Source of the DNA: CAWAPS01 sp963783945
Lineage (GTDB): Bacteria; Actinomycetota; Acidimicrobiia; Acidimicrobiales; Palsa-688
NCBI GenBank assembly: GCA_963783945.1
Contig: CAWAPS010000002.1
Span: 1,116,001-1,180,000 of the forward strand
Direction: 5' to 3'
Length of the DNA: 64,000 nucleotides
Shown here piece after piece: positions 9,227 through 18,307 of this stretch. The position numbers and the translations under genes are program-made. The first letter of the stretch is position 1, and every line of letters begins with the position of its first letter. The notes beneath the pieces were generated by a model. It saw nothing but the letters and a program-made list of their open reading frames with translations, made no database searches and had not been told where the DNA came from.

Positions 9227-9415
9227 TTAGATGTTTCTTGCGTCGCTTACCGAACCGGAGGCCCCAATGAGGACCGAAACGAGGATGCCCAGCGGAAAAG
9301 TCCCCCAGTAGCTGAGGTGCTTTCCCAGGTTGCCCAGGAACAGCATCAGAAGGAAGGTGGCGGGGAAGGTAAAAACGAGGAACAAGATGACCCCGACGAT
9401 GAGCGCTCTGATCAT
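9227..9415 (-). CDS. Small membrane protein
   Basis: A 62-residue protein starting MIRALIVGVILFLVFTFPAT, with two predicted membrane helices and a GNLGKHLSYWGTFP loop between them, ending in a polar tail SDARNI. A strong ribosome-binding site (GGAGG, 7 bases before the ATG) on the minus strand supports translation. Longer upstream reading frames on this strand have no such site and are not coding-like. No family is recognised. It is flanked by an envelope-protein remnant and an IS3 remnant. Confidence 0.6.
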   Translation of the reverse strand: MIRALIVGVILFLVFTFPATFLLMLFLGNLGKHLSYWGTFPLGILVSVLIGASGSVSDARNI

Positions 9416-9563
9416 GTCGAACCTCCAATCTTCAGCTCGAAAAGATACCGGTTCACCCACGAACAAAGGTGGATCCCAGACGGCGCTTGTGCTTTTCCAA
9501 CCGGACGTGTGACTCGCAGACGGCTCTGGTTTTGCCCCGGCCTGTTGGACACCTAATTTTCGG

Positions 9564-9790
9564 TTGAGGCCGGAGGAGTTCCGCCGGGAGGCGGTGCAGT
9601 TGGCCTTGACCACCGGCGCGTCCTGGGCGTCGATGGGCCGCCGCCTGGGCGTGGATGAGACCACTCTTTGGAACTGGCGCGTGACTATCTGGCCGAGGAG
9701 GCCCCGGCGGCTGATCGGCTGACGGTGAGCCCGCCGGAGTTCGAGGAGCTGCGCCCGCGGGTGCCGTCGCCAAGCATGACCGTGACCCGG
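9564..9790 (+). pseudogene. IS3-type transposase OrfA remnant
   Basis: Reads LRPEEFRREAVQLALTTGAS followed by MGRRLGVDETTLWNW, the helix-turn-helix of IS3-family OrfA proteins. The frame then shifts to DYLAEEAPAADRLTV and EFEELR, and again to AKHDRDPDIG. Two frameshifts and the lack of OrfB show it is dead. No terminal repeats were found. The fragment sits between the small membrane protein and the TetR gene. Confidence 0.65.
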
Positions 9791-9973
9791 ACATTGGATG
9801 AGGGCCCAGCCGGAAGGTCGCCGGTGAATGTGGCTGACGACCTCTCTAACGCGTGGCGCATCTGCGCGAAGCAGCTCGCACCGAGGAGTTCGTCCCAGCG
9901 ACGACCGTCGCGCTCGCCGAGGCGGTCGCGGTTCTGCCGCCACTACGGGCCGGCAACGCTGCCGGTTTGTCGC

Positions 9974-10582
9974 TCAGGCGTGGCCCGGTGGCCGTAAGCC
10001 GTCGTAGATGATGGCGAGGAGATCGCTTGCGGGCCCGGCGCTTGGATGGGCGGCCGCCTGGCACGTGGCGAAGACCAACGACATCACCACGTCCACAGTC
10101 ACGTCGGAGCGTACGGCACCGGCGCGCTGGGCCCGGCGCAGCAGTGTGTCCATGGCGTCGCGCAGGCCCTCCTTCACATCGGCGGCAGCCACCTCGAACT
10201 CCGCGCCAACGCCTGTCACGGCGACGATGAGGTCCCGCTTGGCCGCCCCCTCCTCGACGACGTGGTCGAGGAAGCCGAAGAACGCGATAGCGGGATCCTC
10301 GGCCTCGGCCAGCGCCCGGGCGTCGAGGGTGAGCTCCGTCAGCCGCTCCAGCAAGATGGCCTCGCACAGCCCTTCCTTGGTGGGAAAGTGGCGGTAGAGC
10401 GTCCCCACGCCCACTCCCGCCTTTTCGGCGATGGCGTCAACGGGGGCCTCTATCCCCTCCGCCGCAAACAACACCTCTGCCGCCTCGAGGATGCGGGCCC
10501 GGTTGCGCTGCGCGTCGGCGCGCAACGGGCGCGTCGAACTGGATTCGTCGCACCCCCCCGCGGTGCTCGGCGTGGGTCCCAC
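9974..10582 (-). CDS. TetR-family transcriptional regulator
   Basis: A 202-residue TetR repressor. The N-terminal helix-turn-helix is ILEAAEVLFAAEGIEA, AIAEKAGVGVGTLYRHF and PTKEGL (about residues 31-72). The C-terminal helical domain resembles the SbtR-type ligand-binding domain. It is divergently oriented to the DHA2 exporter gene, and the shared 189-base intergenic region contains a promoter with an operator-like palindrome. It most likely represses the exporter and itself until a toxic ligand binds. The first 20 residues are a polar extension, so the true start may be somewhat downstream. Confidence 0.88.
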   Translation of the reverse strand: MGPTPSTAGGCDESSSTRPLRADAQRNRARILEAAEVLFAAEGIEAPVDAIAEKAGVGVGTLYRHFPTKEGLCEAILLERLTELTLDARALAEAEDPAIAFFGFLDHVVEEGAAKRDLIVAVTGVGAEFEVAAADVKEGLRDAMDTLLRRAQRAGAVRSDVTVDVVMSLVFATCQAAAHPSAGPASDLLAIIYDGLRPPGHA

Positions 10583-10601
10583 CGAAAATCTCTCCCTCCC
10601 G

Positions 10602-10631
10602 TTGACAAACGGAACTCTAGCTCCGTATAGT
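10602..10631 (+). promoter_or_regulatory. Sigma-70-like promoter for the DHA2 exporter
   Basis: TTGACA at 10602-10607 and TATAGT at 10626-10631 with an 18-base spacer, near the vegetative consensus and well placed to transcribe the exporter gene starting at 10772. Confidence 0.6.
10610..10625. promoter_or_regulatory. Operator-like palindrome between -35 and -10
   Basis: CGGAACTCTAGCTCCG matches its own reverse complement at 12 of 16 positions and fills the spacer between the two promoter boxes. That is a classic place for a TetR-family repressor to block polymerase. The related half-site CCGGAACCGGAACTCC follows at about 10636-10651. Confidence 0.5.
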
Positions 10632-10771
10632 GTAACCGGAACCGGAACTCCACTTCACATTATAGGCCGTCCTGGGCCGTCTGCACCAGCCCCGGTCCAA
10701 ACTGAGCCTGACGAAGGCAACGCCGGGGTGATGGGTTCGGGGGCCTCTTTGCATTTTTTGAAAGGAACACC

Positions 10772-12298
10772 ATGACCTCAACCGTCGAGCAGGCCTCTAC
10801 TCTCGACCGCCCGGGCCAGTCGGGAAGACCGGGTTCGGGTCTCGACCCCAAGCGCTTCCGAGCGCTGGTCATCATCGCGGTGGCTCAGCTGATGGTCGTG
10901 CTCGACGCGTCAGTCGTGATCATCGCATTGCCCTCAGCACAGCGGGCCCTGCACATCTCGACGGCTAACCGCCAGTGGATGCTCACCGCCTACACCCTCT
11001 CCTTCGCCAGCTTGCTGCTACTAGGTGGTCGCATCGCCGACTACTTCGGGCGCAAGCGCATGTTCGTGATCAGCCTCATCGGCTTCGCTGGAGCCTCCGC
11101 GCTCGGCGGCCTCGCCCAGAACGCGGCGATGCTTTTTGGTGCCCGCGCCCTCCAAGGCGCGTTCGCCGCTGTGATGGCACCCGCCGCCCTCTCACTTCTC
11201 ACAGTCGCCTTTACCGAACCAAAGGAACGGGCCCGAGCCTTCGCCGTGTACGGCGGCATCGCAGGTGCGGGCGCAGCCATCGGCCTCATCCTCGGTGGCG
11301 TGCTCACCGAGTACGCCTCGTGGCGCTGGACGCTGCTCATCAACGTGCCCATCGCGGTCGCCGCCGCGGTGGCCGCCTTCCGCTACGTCTCGGAAAGCCG
11401 GGCATCGGCCAATCACGGTTACGACCTCGCTGGTGCAGCAACAGTCACCGGCGGGCTGCTGGCCCTCGTCTACGGGTTCACCAAGGCGGGCACCGACGGG
11501 TGGGGCTCGCCGACGACCGTCGCGCTGTTTGCCGTGGCCGCAGTGCTGCTCTCGGCCTTTGTCCTCATCGAGCGACGCTCAACTCACCCGCTACTCCCCC
11601 TCCGGATTGTCCTTGACCGCAACCGGGGCGGGTCGTTCCTGGCCTCGCTGCTGGTCGGCACCGCCCTCCTCGGCACCTTCTTGACCCTGACGTACTACTT
11701 CCAGACCGTGTTGCACTACTCAGCCTTGAAGTCCGGCTTCGCCTTCCTCCCGTTCTCGCTCGGCGTCATCACCGGCGCCACCGCAGCCAGCCGCCTGCTG
11801 CCCCGCTTCGGGCCGCGGGCGCTCCTGACCAGCGGACTCCTCCTATCCTTAGCAGGCCTCGCGCTATTCAGCACCCTCGACGTTCACACCGTGTACGCGA
11901 GCACCGTCCTCCCGGCCGAACTAATCGTGAGCCTAGGCATGGGACTGTCGTTCGTGGCTATGAGCAGCACCGCCCTGATCGGCGTCGGCCACGAGGACGC
12001 CGGCGTGGCCAGCGCCCTGGTCAACTCCACCCAACAGACCGGAGGCACAATGGGCGCCGCCCTCATGAACACCATCGCCACCACCGCCACCGCGTCCTAC
12101 ATCGCCAGCCACGGCACCTCGACCTCATCGGTCACGGCCGGCGCCATCCACGGCTACACGTCGGCCTTTACCTTCAGCGCCATCGTGCTGGCACTCGCAG
12201 CCACAGCGACTGTCACCCTTATCCGCCGGGGCCGCCCTGCCACAAACGCAACCATCGCCGAAGACGGCGCCGACACCCTCTCTCTCGCCGCCACCTGA
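10772..12298 (+). CDS. DHA2-family MFS drug efflux transporter
   Basis: A 508-residue protein with 14 predicted membrane helices, as in the EmrB/QacA (DHA2) proton-driven multidrug exporters. LDASVVIIALPS (44-55) is the DHA2 motif D1 in helix 1 and GGRIADYFGRKR (85-96) is MFS motif A in the first cytoplasmic loop. A GAAAGGA ribosome-binding site precedes the ATG. It is divergent from a TetR gene and lies under a promoter with an embedded palindrome, so drug-inducible expression is likely. It exports hydrophobic toxic compounds across the inner membrane; the substrate is unknown. Confidence 0.9.
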   Translation: MTSTVEQASTLDRPGQSGRPGSGLDPKRFRALVIIAVAQLMVVLDASVVIIALPSAQRALHISTANRQWMLTAYTLSFASLLLLGGRIADYFGRKRMFVISLIGFAGASALGGLAQNAAMLFGARALQGAFAAVMAPAALSLLTVAFTEPKERARAFAVYGGIAGAGAAIGLILGGVLTEYASWRWTLLINVPIAVAAAVAAFRYVSESRASANHGYDLAGAATVTGGLLALVYGFTKAGTDGWGSPTTVALFAVAAVLLSAFVLIERRSTHPLLPLRIVLDRNRGGSFLASLLVGTALLGTFLTLTYYFQTVLHYSALKSGFAFLPFSLGVITGATAASRLLPRFGPRALLTSGLLLSLAGLALFSTLDVHTVYASTVLPAELIVSLGMGLSFVAMSSTALIGVGHEDAGVASALVNSTQQTGGTMGAALMNTIATTATASYIASHGTSTSSVTAGAIHGYTSAFTFSAIVLALAATATVTLIRRGRPATNATIAEDGADTLSLAAT

Positions 12299-12346
12299 CC
12301 CAACCACGCCCCGCGAGCAGGCGGTGGGGGCCGATCAGCTCGACCC

Positions 12347-12460
12347 TCACCGCAAGCGTCTGATCGTCTCCGCCAGGGTGGCCAGCCAACCCTGGCGCCC
12401 TTCTCGCTCGGCCGCATCAGCCAGACCAATCGGTATCACCAACTCGCCTGGCTCATTCAT
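12347..12460 (-). pseudogene. Possible N-terminal fragment of an aminoglycoside phosphotransferase-like protein
   Basis: From an ATG at 12460 this strand reads MNEPGELVIPIGLADAAERE, GRQGWLATLAETIRRLR, then a stop. Streptomycin 6-kinase/APH-like proteins begin in this way, with a short strand, a helix and GxxWLAxLPxxVxxLxxRW. No kinase core follows. It may be a truncated gene start or a chance match. Confidence 0.3.
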
Positions 12461-12885
12461 CCCGCTCAGCATGCCCCAAATTGCCCTAACGCACGCCCAG
12501 TCGATCTTCACTGTCGCCGCAGGCCCGCTACGGACCCTGAACAACCAATACGCCCTCCCGTAAGCGGAACCGCTTCCGGAACGCCCAAATGGGGGGCGGG
12601 TCAGGTGAGCGTCGTTGACCACGGATACCCCGCAAGGGATGGCCCGGCCGGGCGCTGTAGTGAGGTCGTGGCTTAGGGGAGGCCAAAGGGTGTGCCGTCA
12701 GCCCCAGGTCCGACGAGGTGCTGCCGCGGCACCCGGGTCGGGTCAGTCGGGAGAAACCACCTCGAGGGCGAACAGCTATAGCGAGCGGCCGGGAACGAAG
12801 CCACGAGCGCGCCGCCTATCAACAGACGCTGTCGTCCTGACGCGACCGTCGATTCTCCGATGTCCGCGGGCGCGAGGGCGGGGTG
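12461..12885. other. Intergenic region, no gene seen
   Basis: No reading frame here has family features or a good ribosome-binding site. It separates two exporter genes that converge on it, the first (plus strand) ending at 12298 and the second (minus strand) at 12886. Confidence 0.45.
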
Positions 12886-14391
12886 CTAAGCCCGGGTAAC
12901 CGCGACGTTCAGCGCCGGCGTCACGGTTCGATCAACTCGGATCACGGTGAGCGAGATTACGAATGCGACCAGCGCGATGGCGGCACCGACCAGAAACGCG
13001 GTGGTGTAGCCGTGCGTGGTAGCCGCCTGGATCTCGGCTGTTGTGAGATGTCCGTGACCGCCGACGGCCAGGGACGTCGCCTTGTTCCGGGTGGCGTTGA
13101 TGGCCACGGTGGCCAGCACGGCCAGCCCGAGCGCCCCGCCGACCTGCTGGGCGGTGTTCAACAGAGCCGACGCAAGGCCGGTGTCTTGGTTGGGCACTCC
13201 CCTGACCGCGGTGAGGGTCAGGGGCACGAAGGCGAGTCCCATTCCGAGCCCGATGCACACTATCGGGCCGAGGACATCGGGATAGGTGCTTGTCGGGGTG
13301 AGCCGGGACAGCCAGGCTAGGCCTGCCGCGGCACAGAGAGGGCCTAGGAGGAGGGGAGGTCGTATCCCGATCCGTGCGACCAGTCGGGAAACGACCTGAG
13401 CCCCGGTAACGATCCCCACGACCATCGGCAAGAAGGCCACTCCTGTCTTGATGGGGCTGTAGCCGAGGATGTTCTGGAGGAACTGGGTCAGGAAGAAGAA
13501 CATGGCAAACACGGCGGTGCCGACGCACAGCATGATGGCGTAGGCGCCGCTTCGGTTGCGGTTGGCGAAGATCCGAAGCGGCATCAAGGGCATCGGGGTG
13601 CGGGTCTCGATGACCACGAACGAGGTCAACAGCACCGCGGCCACGACAAGCGGGACGATCGTGCCGGTACTTGCCCAGGGATGATTTGCTGCATGGCTGA
13701 GCCCGTAGACAAGCGAGACCATGCCGGCCGTGACTGTCACCGCCCCCGGTAGGTCGAGCCCACCGGATTTGGCATCCGATTCTGGGAGCGCTCTGGGAGC
13801 CAAGAACAGGACGAGCGCCGCGATGGGCACATTCACGAAGAACACCCATCGCCACGACGCGTAGGTGGTCAGGACGCCACCCAGCAGCAGGCCTACAGCC
13901 CCCCCGGCCCCGGACATCGCCGCGTAGACACCCATGGCCCGGTTACGGGCCGGGCCCTCGGCAAAGGTGATGGCGATGAGCGACAAGGCGGTGGGAGAGG
14001 CAATGGCTGCTCCCACCCCCTGCAGGCCTCGGGTGAAAATGAGCCAGACCTCACCGGTGGCAAATCCGCCTAAGAGCGAGGCGACCGCGAAGATGGCGAT
14101 CCCGGCCATAAACATCCTGCGTTTGCCGAACAGGTCGCCCGTTCGCCCACCGAAGAGAAGCAGGCCGCCGAAGGTGAGCGAGTAGGCCGTGATCAGCCAC
14201 TCGAGGTTGGCCGTAGAGAAATGCAGACTCTGGTGGATCGTGGGCAGGGCGACATTGACGATGGTGGCGTCGAGAATGAGCATGAGCTGGGCCGAGGCGA
14301 TGACCACCAATGCCAAACCCAGGTGCTGACCGGCCTTCGCTTTGGGTTGTGCTGCCGCGGCGTCTCGGGGTTCAGACGTGGATCTTGACAC
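12886..14391 (-). CDS. DHA2-family MFS drug efflux transporter
   Basis: A 501-residue DHA2 exporter with 14 predicted helices. LDATIVNVALPTI (40-52) is motif D1 and GGRTGDLFGKRR (81-92) is motif A; the large loop before the last helices carries an AVGGHGHLTTAEIQAATTHG stretch. It lies 12 bases downstream of a TetR gene on the same strand, so the two are probably one operon with the regulator first. It is only moderately similar to the exporter at 10772 and belongs to a separate subgroup. Role: proton-coupled export of toxic hydrophobic compounds. Confidence 0.9.
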   Translation of the reverse strand: MSRSTSEPRDAAAAQPKAKAGQHLGLALVVIASAQLMLILDATIVNVALPTIHQSLHFSTANLEWLITAYSLTFGGLLLFGGRTGDLFGKRRMFMAGIAIFAVASLLGGFATGEVWLIFTRGLQGVGAAIASPTALSLIAITFAEGPARNRAMGVYAAMSGAGGAVGLLLGGVLTTYASWRWVFFVNVPIAALVLFLAPRALPESDAKSGGLDLPGAVTVTAGMVSLVYGLSHAANHPWASTGTIVPLVVAAVLLTSFVVIETRTPMPLMPLRIFANRNRSGAYAIMLCVGTAVFAMFFFLTQFLQNILGYSPIKTGVAFLPMVVGIVTGAQVVSRLVARIGIRPPLLLGPLCAAAGLAWLSRLTPTSTYPDVLGPIVCIGLGMGLAFVPLTLTAVRGVPNQDTGLASALLNTAQQVGGALGLAVLATVAINATRNKATSLAVGGHGHLTTAEIQAATTHGYTTAFLVGAAIALVAFVISLTVIRVDRTVTPALNVAVTRA

Positions 14392-14403
14392 GGCTGGTCC
14401 TTC

Positions 14404-15105
14404 CTACTTGCTGGGCCGCTTGGGCGTCGAGCGCCCCGAACGGGCAGACGGCGCGGCGGGGGCAGTAGCGAGAGGCAGAATGACGTCGTCGATCACCAGT
14501 CGAGCGAAGGCGGTATCGGGAGGTTTCCCCGTCAACAACAGGCGCCGCAAGACGAGGGCCGGGAACAGGTCGACCAGCAGGTCGAGGTTGCGCTCGGGGG
14601 GAATCTCTCCCCGCTCGACCGCTTGGCTGAACACCGCCGCGAATACCTTGGTACGGGGCGCGATGAAGTGATCCTGAAACGACCGATGGAGGTCGACATC
14701 GTGTACAAGAGCCGACGCCAGCCCGGCCATCACCTCCGACTCGAAAGGTTCGGAGATCGGTTCGATCCCGCAGGTGATGGCCTCCAGATCGCCACGCAGC
14801 GACCCGGTATCCGGCACTCTTGGCCCCCCCCGCAGAGCGCTCACGGCATCGACCACCAGCTCGGCCTTTCCCGACCACCGTCGATACACCGTCCCCTTGC
14901 CCGCACCAGCCCGAGCTACAACCGCGTCGATGGTCAAGCGGTCATAGCCGACCTCAGCCACCAACTCCAAAGCCGCTCGGCGCAGGTCGTCATCCCGAGA
15001 CACATCGAGGGGGCGCCCACCGCGACGTCGAAGGTCATCGTCCACCGCGGCCACGACCGGTCTGGTCCCGCGGTTGGAAACCGTTCTGCCGCCTACCACA
15101 CACAC
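14404..15105 (-). CDS. TetR/AcrR-family transcriptional regulator
   Basis: A 233-residue TetR regulator. The helix-turn-helix spans about residues 42-85 (LRRAALELVAEVGYDRLTID, AVVARAGAGKGTVYRRW, SGKAEL). The C-terminal part resembles the TetR_C_11-type domain, seen again in the regulator at 53077. A GTG at 15105 gives the longest form; a GTG about 18 codons later (VAAVDDDLRRRGGRP) is an equally possible start. It is the first gene of an operon with the DHA2 exporter, 12 bases apart, so the pair is likely autoregulated from the repeat region just upstream. Confidence 0.88.
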   Translation of the reverse strand: MCVVGGRTVSNRGTRPVVAAVDDDLRRRGGRPLDVSRDDDLRRAALELVAEVGYDRLTIDAVVARAGAGKGTVYRRWSGKAELVVDAVSALRGGPRVPDTGSLRGDLEAITCGIEPISEPFESEVMAGLASALVHDVDLHRSFQDHFIAPRTKVFAAVFSQAVERGEIPPERNLDLLVDLFPALVLRRLLLTGKPPDTAFARLVIDDVILPLATAPAAPSARSGRSTPKRPSK

Positions 15106-15122
15106 GGACCTTCCTATACGAG

Positions 15123-15151
15123 ACCGTACCGGAACGTTACCGTACCGGAAC
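15123..15151. promoter_or_regulatory. Tandem 13-base repeat upstream of TetR/exporter operon
   Basis: ACCGTACCGGAAC occurs at 15123-15135 and again at 15139-15151, a 16-base period, overlapping an imperfect dyad around AACGTT. It lies 18 to 46 bases upstream of the regulator's start codon and overlaps a TATAGG box read on the minus strand. Probable operator for the TetR protein. Confidence 0.5.
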
Positions 15152-15260
15152 TGAACAGTACCTCAAGCGGCTCGATTGGATGGTCACCGGGTGCGTGAAG
15201 GGTCCAATAACTCGACGCCCGGCTTGAGCAGCCACGATTCTGGCAGCGAGGCTCTTCGGT

Positions 15261-16279
15261 GTGGCGCTCTCGTTCCTGTACTCCTTGGTCTGTCGCGTGG
15301 TCGCGGTGCTTAGCGTGCACCGGATGGATGCGGTCGCGAAGGACGCCGAGGTCCTCGTCTTGCGCCACCAACTCGCTGTGCTGCGGCGTCAGGTGGCCCG
15401 CCCACGCTTCACTTGGTCAGACCGGGCGATCGTGGCCCTGCTCGCAGGTCTGGTCCCAGAGGAACGCTGGAGGGCGTTCCTCGTGGCACCGAAACGGTCC
15501 TGTCCCGGCACCGGGCGCTGGGCGCTGGGCGCTGGGCGCAGACGCTGGACGTACCCGCATCGCCGACCGGGACGACCAGACCTTGCTACCTGCGCATCGT
15601 CGGCGAACTGAAGAAGCTCGGCGTCTCGGTTTCCAAGGGAAGTGTCGCCAACGTCCTTCGACGCCATGGCCTTGCGCCTGCGCCGAGGCGTGAGGGCCCG
15701 ACCTGGGCCGAGTTCCTCGGGTCCCAGGCCAGCGGCATCGTGGCCACTGACTTCTTCACCGTCGGCACCGTGCTGCTGCGGCGCTACTACGTGCTATTCG
15801 TGATCGAGGTCGAAAGGCGCGTCGTCCACCTGGTCGGCGTCACCGCCAATCCGAACGGGCCGTGGGTGACCCAGGTAGCCCGCAACTTCACAAGCGCCCT
15901 CGATGAGGCAGGCCGGCAGTTCCGGTTCTTGATTCGCGATCGCGACACCAAGTTCACCGCCAGCTTCTACGCCCTGTTCGCTTCGGTCGGCACGGAGGCC
16001 ATCAAGGCGCCGATCCGATCGCCGCCTGCGAACGCGTTCGCGAAGCGCTTCGTGCGCACCATCCGCGCCGAATGACTCGACCAACTACTTGTGTTCTCCC
16101 GACGACACCTTGAAGCCGTCATCGCCGACTATCTCCGCCACTACAACCAAACAAGGCCACATCGAGGACTCAGGCTCGAACTGCCTCGTCCCCGGCCTGT
16201 GGGCCTAACCCAAAGCGGCAAGATCATCCGACACGACGTGCTCGGTGGCCTGATCCACGAATACGAAATGGCTGCGTGA
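15261..16279 (+). pseudogene. rve-type DDE transposase/integrase, inactivated
   Basis: An integrase-core transposase common in actinobacteria. The N-terminus (VLRHQLAVLRRQVARPRF) is clear; near 15490 the frame shifts, and the region around RRWTYPHRRPGRP is compressed before RIVGELKKLGVSVSKGSVAN and the catalytic core. ATDFFTVGT and RDRDTKF carry the two Asp residues, but the position expected to be the catalytic Glu reads NAFAKRF (Glu to Lys). A TGA at 16073 replaces the usual Cys codon in RAECLDQLL, and LDQLLVFSRRHLEAV continues in the same frame to 16279. Three independent lesions make it a dead element. Ends not found. Confidence 0.8.
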
Positions 16280-16487
16280 ACCACCGCACTGGATGTGGCA
16301 GCTGCCGATCACGAACAACAGCCAGTTGCCGTCCGAGCCTCTCATCGTCGCCGGCGCCGGAACCCCCGGCTGGACCGCCGATAGTCCAGACAGCATCCCT
16401 GGGGCTCTTCCGGCGACCCGACAACAGCAGACCGGAGCTTGTGGACCCTTCAGGGGTACGAGGTCGACTTGGAGCACGGTATGGCAG

Positions 16488-18284
16488 TCAATCGAGGATC
16501 CATTCGACAGGACGGTCGCTGTCGGGCTGGTAGGTGCAGGAGGAGCCGGTGTGGATGGTGCGTTGGAGGTGGCGGCCGACTGAATGGTCCACCGCGGCGA
16601 TGCGGTCGATGGCCGTGGTGAGGGCCTTGGTGGCGGCGACGCGGGCCCGTTCCCGGCTGGAGCCTCTGGCTCGCTGGCGCCCCCCGAGACCGGTCGCGGC
16701 CATTAGCTCGTCCACGATGGCGTCTCGCTCCGCCTCGAGCGCCCCTCGGCGGGCGGTATCGGACCAGTCCTCGGCCTCTGCGAGTTCGGCGTCGAGATCC
16801 TTCAGCCGCTTCCGGTACGACTCGAGCGCGGCGACGTCGAGCCCCGCCGCCACCCCCGACTGTTCGACCGTGCCGGAGCCGCCCGTGACCAGGTGGATCG
16901 CCGCCACCGGTAGGCCCGGGCGGCGCAGCAGCTCCCGGAGGTATGAGTAGCCCTTGAGGGTCTTTATGGGAACATACTGGTCAGCGGTTCCAACTAGCCA
17001 GAAGCCGTCACCCGTGGGGCTCAGTCGCAGCGCGTCGGGTGCGGCCGCGGCTGGCGGTTGCCAGCTTGACAGCCGGTCGCGCCACCAGGACGCCCCCAGC
17101 CTGATGTAGGTCGACAGGGCTGACGCTCGGCGGGCGGCTGCGGTGACGTCGTCGCCCAAGGCGGCAGCGGCCCGGGCGAGCGTGTCGTCAGTGAGACCGT
17201 GGAACATGACGGCGCCGACGTTGAACACCGCCCGCCCGGCGTAAGGCTCGAGCAGACGGCTGGCCACTTCGATGATGTACCGGTCGTCGACGCCCAGGGC
17301 GGCGTCCAGGCTGCACTGCAGGGTGAGCAGCCAGTTGACGTCGGTCGGCAAGTCGTCCAGCACGGGGCCGTGCAGCGAGTGCAGCAGCTCCTTCACCTTG
17401 TCGGGCCGGCCGGCGGCCCCCCACATGTAGGCGGCCTCGGCGCACACCGGCGTAGAACCCTCGCCGAGGGCGAAGCCTTCCATGCGGGCGGCGATCTCGG
17501 CGCAAATCTCGACATCCCCGGCCTGGGCGGCGGAGTAGCCCTTCATACTTGCGATCACCATCCAGGCGTCAGGCAGCGAAGCCTGTTTCGATGCCTCGGT
17601 CGCGACCGCGATCAGCTGGGGGGCAGTGTCGGTCCGGCCCCGCAGGAGGTCGAGCATCAGGCGCCTCGACGCGGCGAAGAACCGGGCACGCGGCGACTCG
17701 TCGCCGAGGTGCTCGAGGGCTCGCATGTGGCGATGCATGCTCTGCAGGTCGAGCACCTCACACGCCACCTGCAACCCCCACAGGTGGGCCTGCAGGCGGG
17801 CGTTGGCGCCGAGTACGTGGGCGGCGATCTCGTCCAACCGAGCCGCCAGGTGGACTCGCCCCGCCAGCTCGTCCGGTCCCCAGTTGCAAGCCAGGGCGGC
17901 GTCCAAGCAGTCGGTCAGAAGCTCGGGCTGGTTGCTGCGCTCGGCGTCCGCGACGGCTTCGATGGCGAACGACCGGGCCCGGGGGGAGTGGCCGGCGTAG
18001 GCCCAGCAGCGGGCCAGGGCGGCGCCCAGGCGGGCCCGGTCGGCGTCGTCGACGGTCCGAGCGAGCAGGTCGTACAGCTGCGCCGGCAGTTTGCCCGGAT
18101 CGGTTCCGTACACGTAGAGGGACGCGGCGCCTAACGCCCCACGGGTCCAGCGCATCAGATCGCCATCGGAGCGGGACCGGTCGATCACCTCGTCGTAGAG
18201 GGGACAGGCGTCGGCTCCCCGACCGGCCAGCCGCAGGGCATCGGCCTGGTCGAGGAGCTCGTCAACGCTCGATGAAACGCTCAC
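16488..18284 (-). CDS. TPR-like protein with C-terminal domain of LuxR/AAA-type regulators
   Basis: A 598-residue soluble protein. Residues 1-430 are alpha-helical repeats of the TPR type, as in the ligand-sensing part of large actinobacterial LuxR/AAA ATPase regulators. Residues from about 450 match the C-terminal module of such proteins: FWLVGTADQYVPIKTLKGYS, LRELLRRPGLPV, a coiled ESYRKRLKDLDAELAEAE, then the closing RTIHTGSSCTYQPDSDRP. Neither an ATPase nor an HTH domain is present. GTG at 18284 is preferred because the frame upstream overlaps the SnoaL gene antiparallel-free on the same strand. It is third in an operon with a cupin and a SnoaL-like gene. Confidence 0.75.
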   Translation of the reverse strand: MSVSSSVDELLDQADALRLAGRGADACPLYDEVIDRSRSDGDLMRWTRGALGAASLYVYGTDPGKLPAQLYDLLARTVDDADRARLGAALARCWAYAGHSPRARSFAIEAVADAERSNQPELLTDCLDAALACNWGPDELAGRVHLAARLDEIAAHVLGANARLQAHLWGLQVACEVLDLQSMHRHMRALEHLGDESPRARFFAASRRLMLDLLRGRTDTAPQLIAVATEASKQASLPDAWMVIASMKGYSAAQAGDVEICAEIAARMEGFALGEGSTPVCAEAAYMWGAAGRPDKVKELLHSLHGPVLDDLPTDVNWLLTLQCSLDAALGVDDRYIIEVASRLLEPYAGRAVFNVGAVMFHGLTDDTLARAAAALGDDVTAAARRASALSTYIRLGASWWRDRLSSWQPPAAAAPDALRLSPTGDGFWLVGTADQYVPIKTLKGYSYLRELLRRPGLPVAAIHLVTGGSGTVEQSGVAAGLDVAALESYRKRLKDLDAELAEAEDWSDTARRGALEAERDAIVDELMAATGLGGRQRARGSSRERARVAATKALTTAIDRIAAVDHSVGRHLQRTIHTGSSCTYQPDSDRPVEWILD

Positions 18285-18307
18285 GGCACCGATGGTAGGT
18301 TCGACTT

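Noticed and set aside
17199..18134. Long open frame antisense to the TPR protein
   Set aside because: GC-rich third positions of the real gene keep the opposite strand open; no ribosome-binding site or family.
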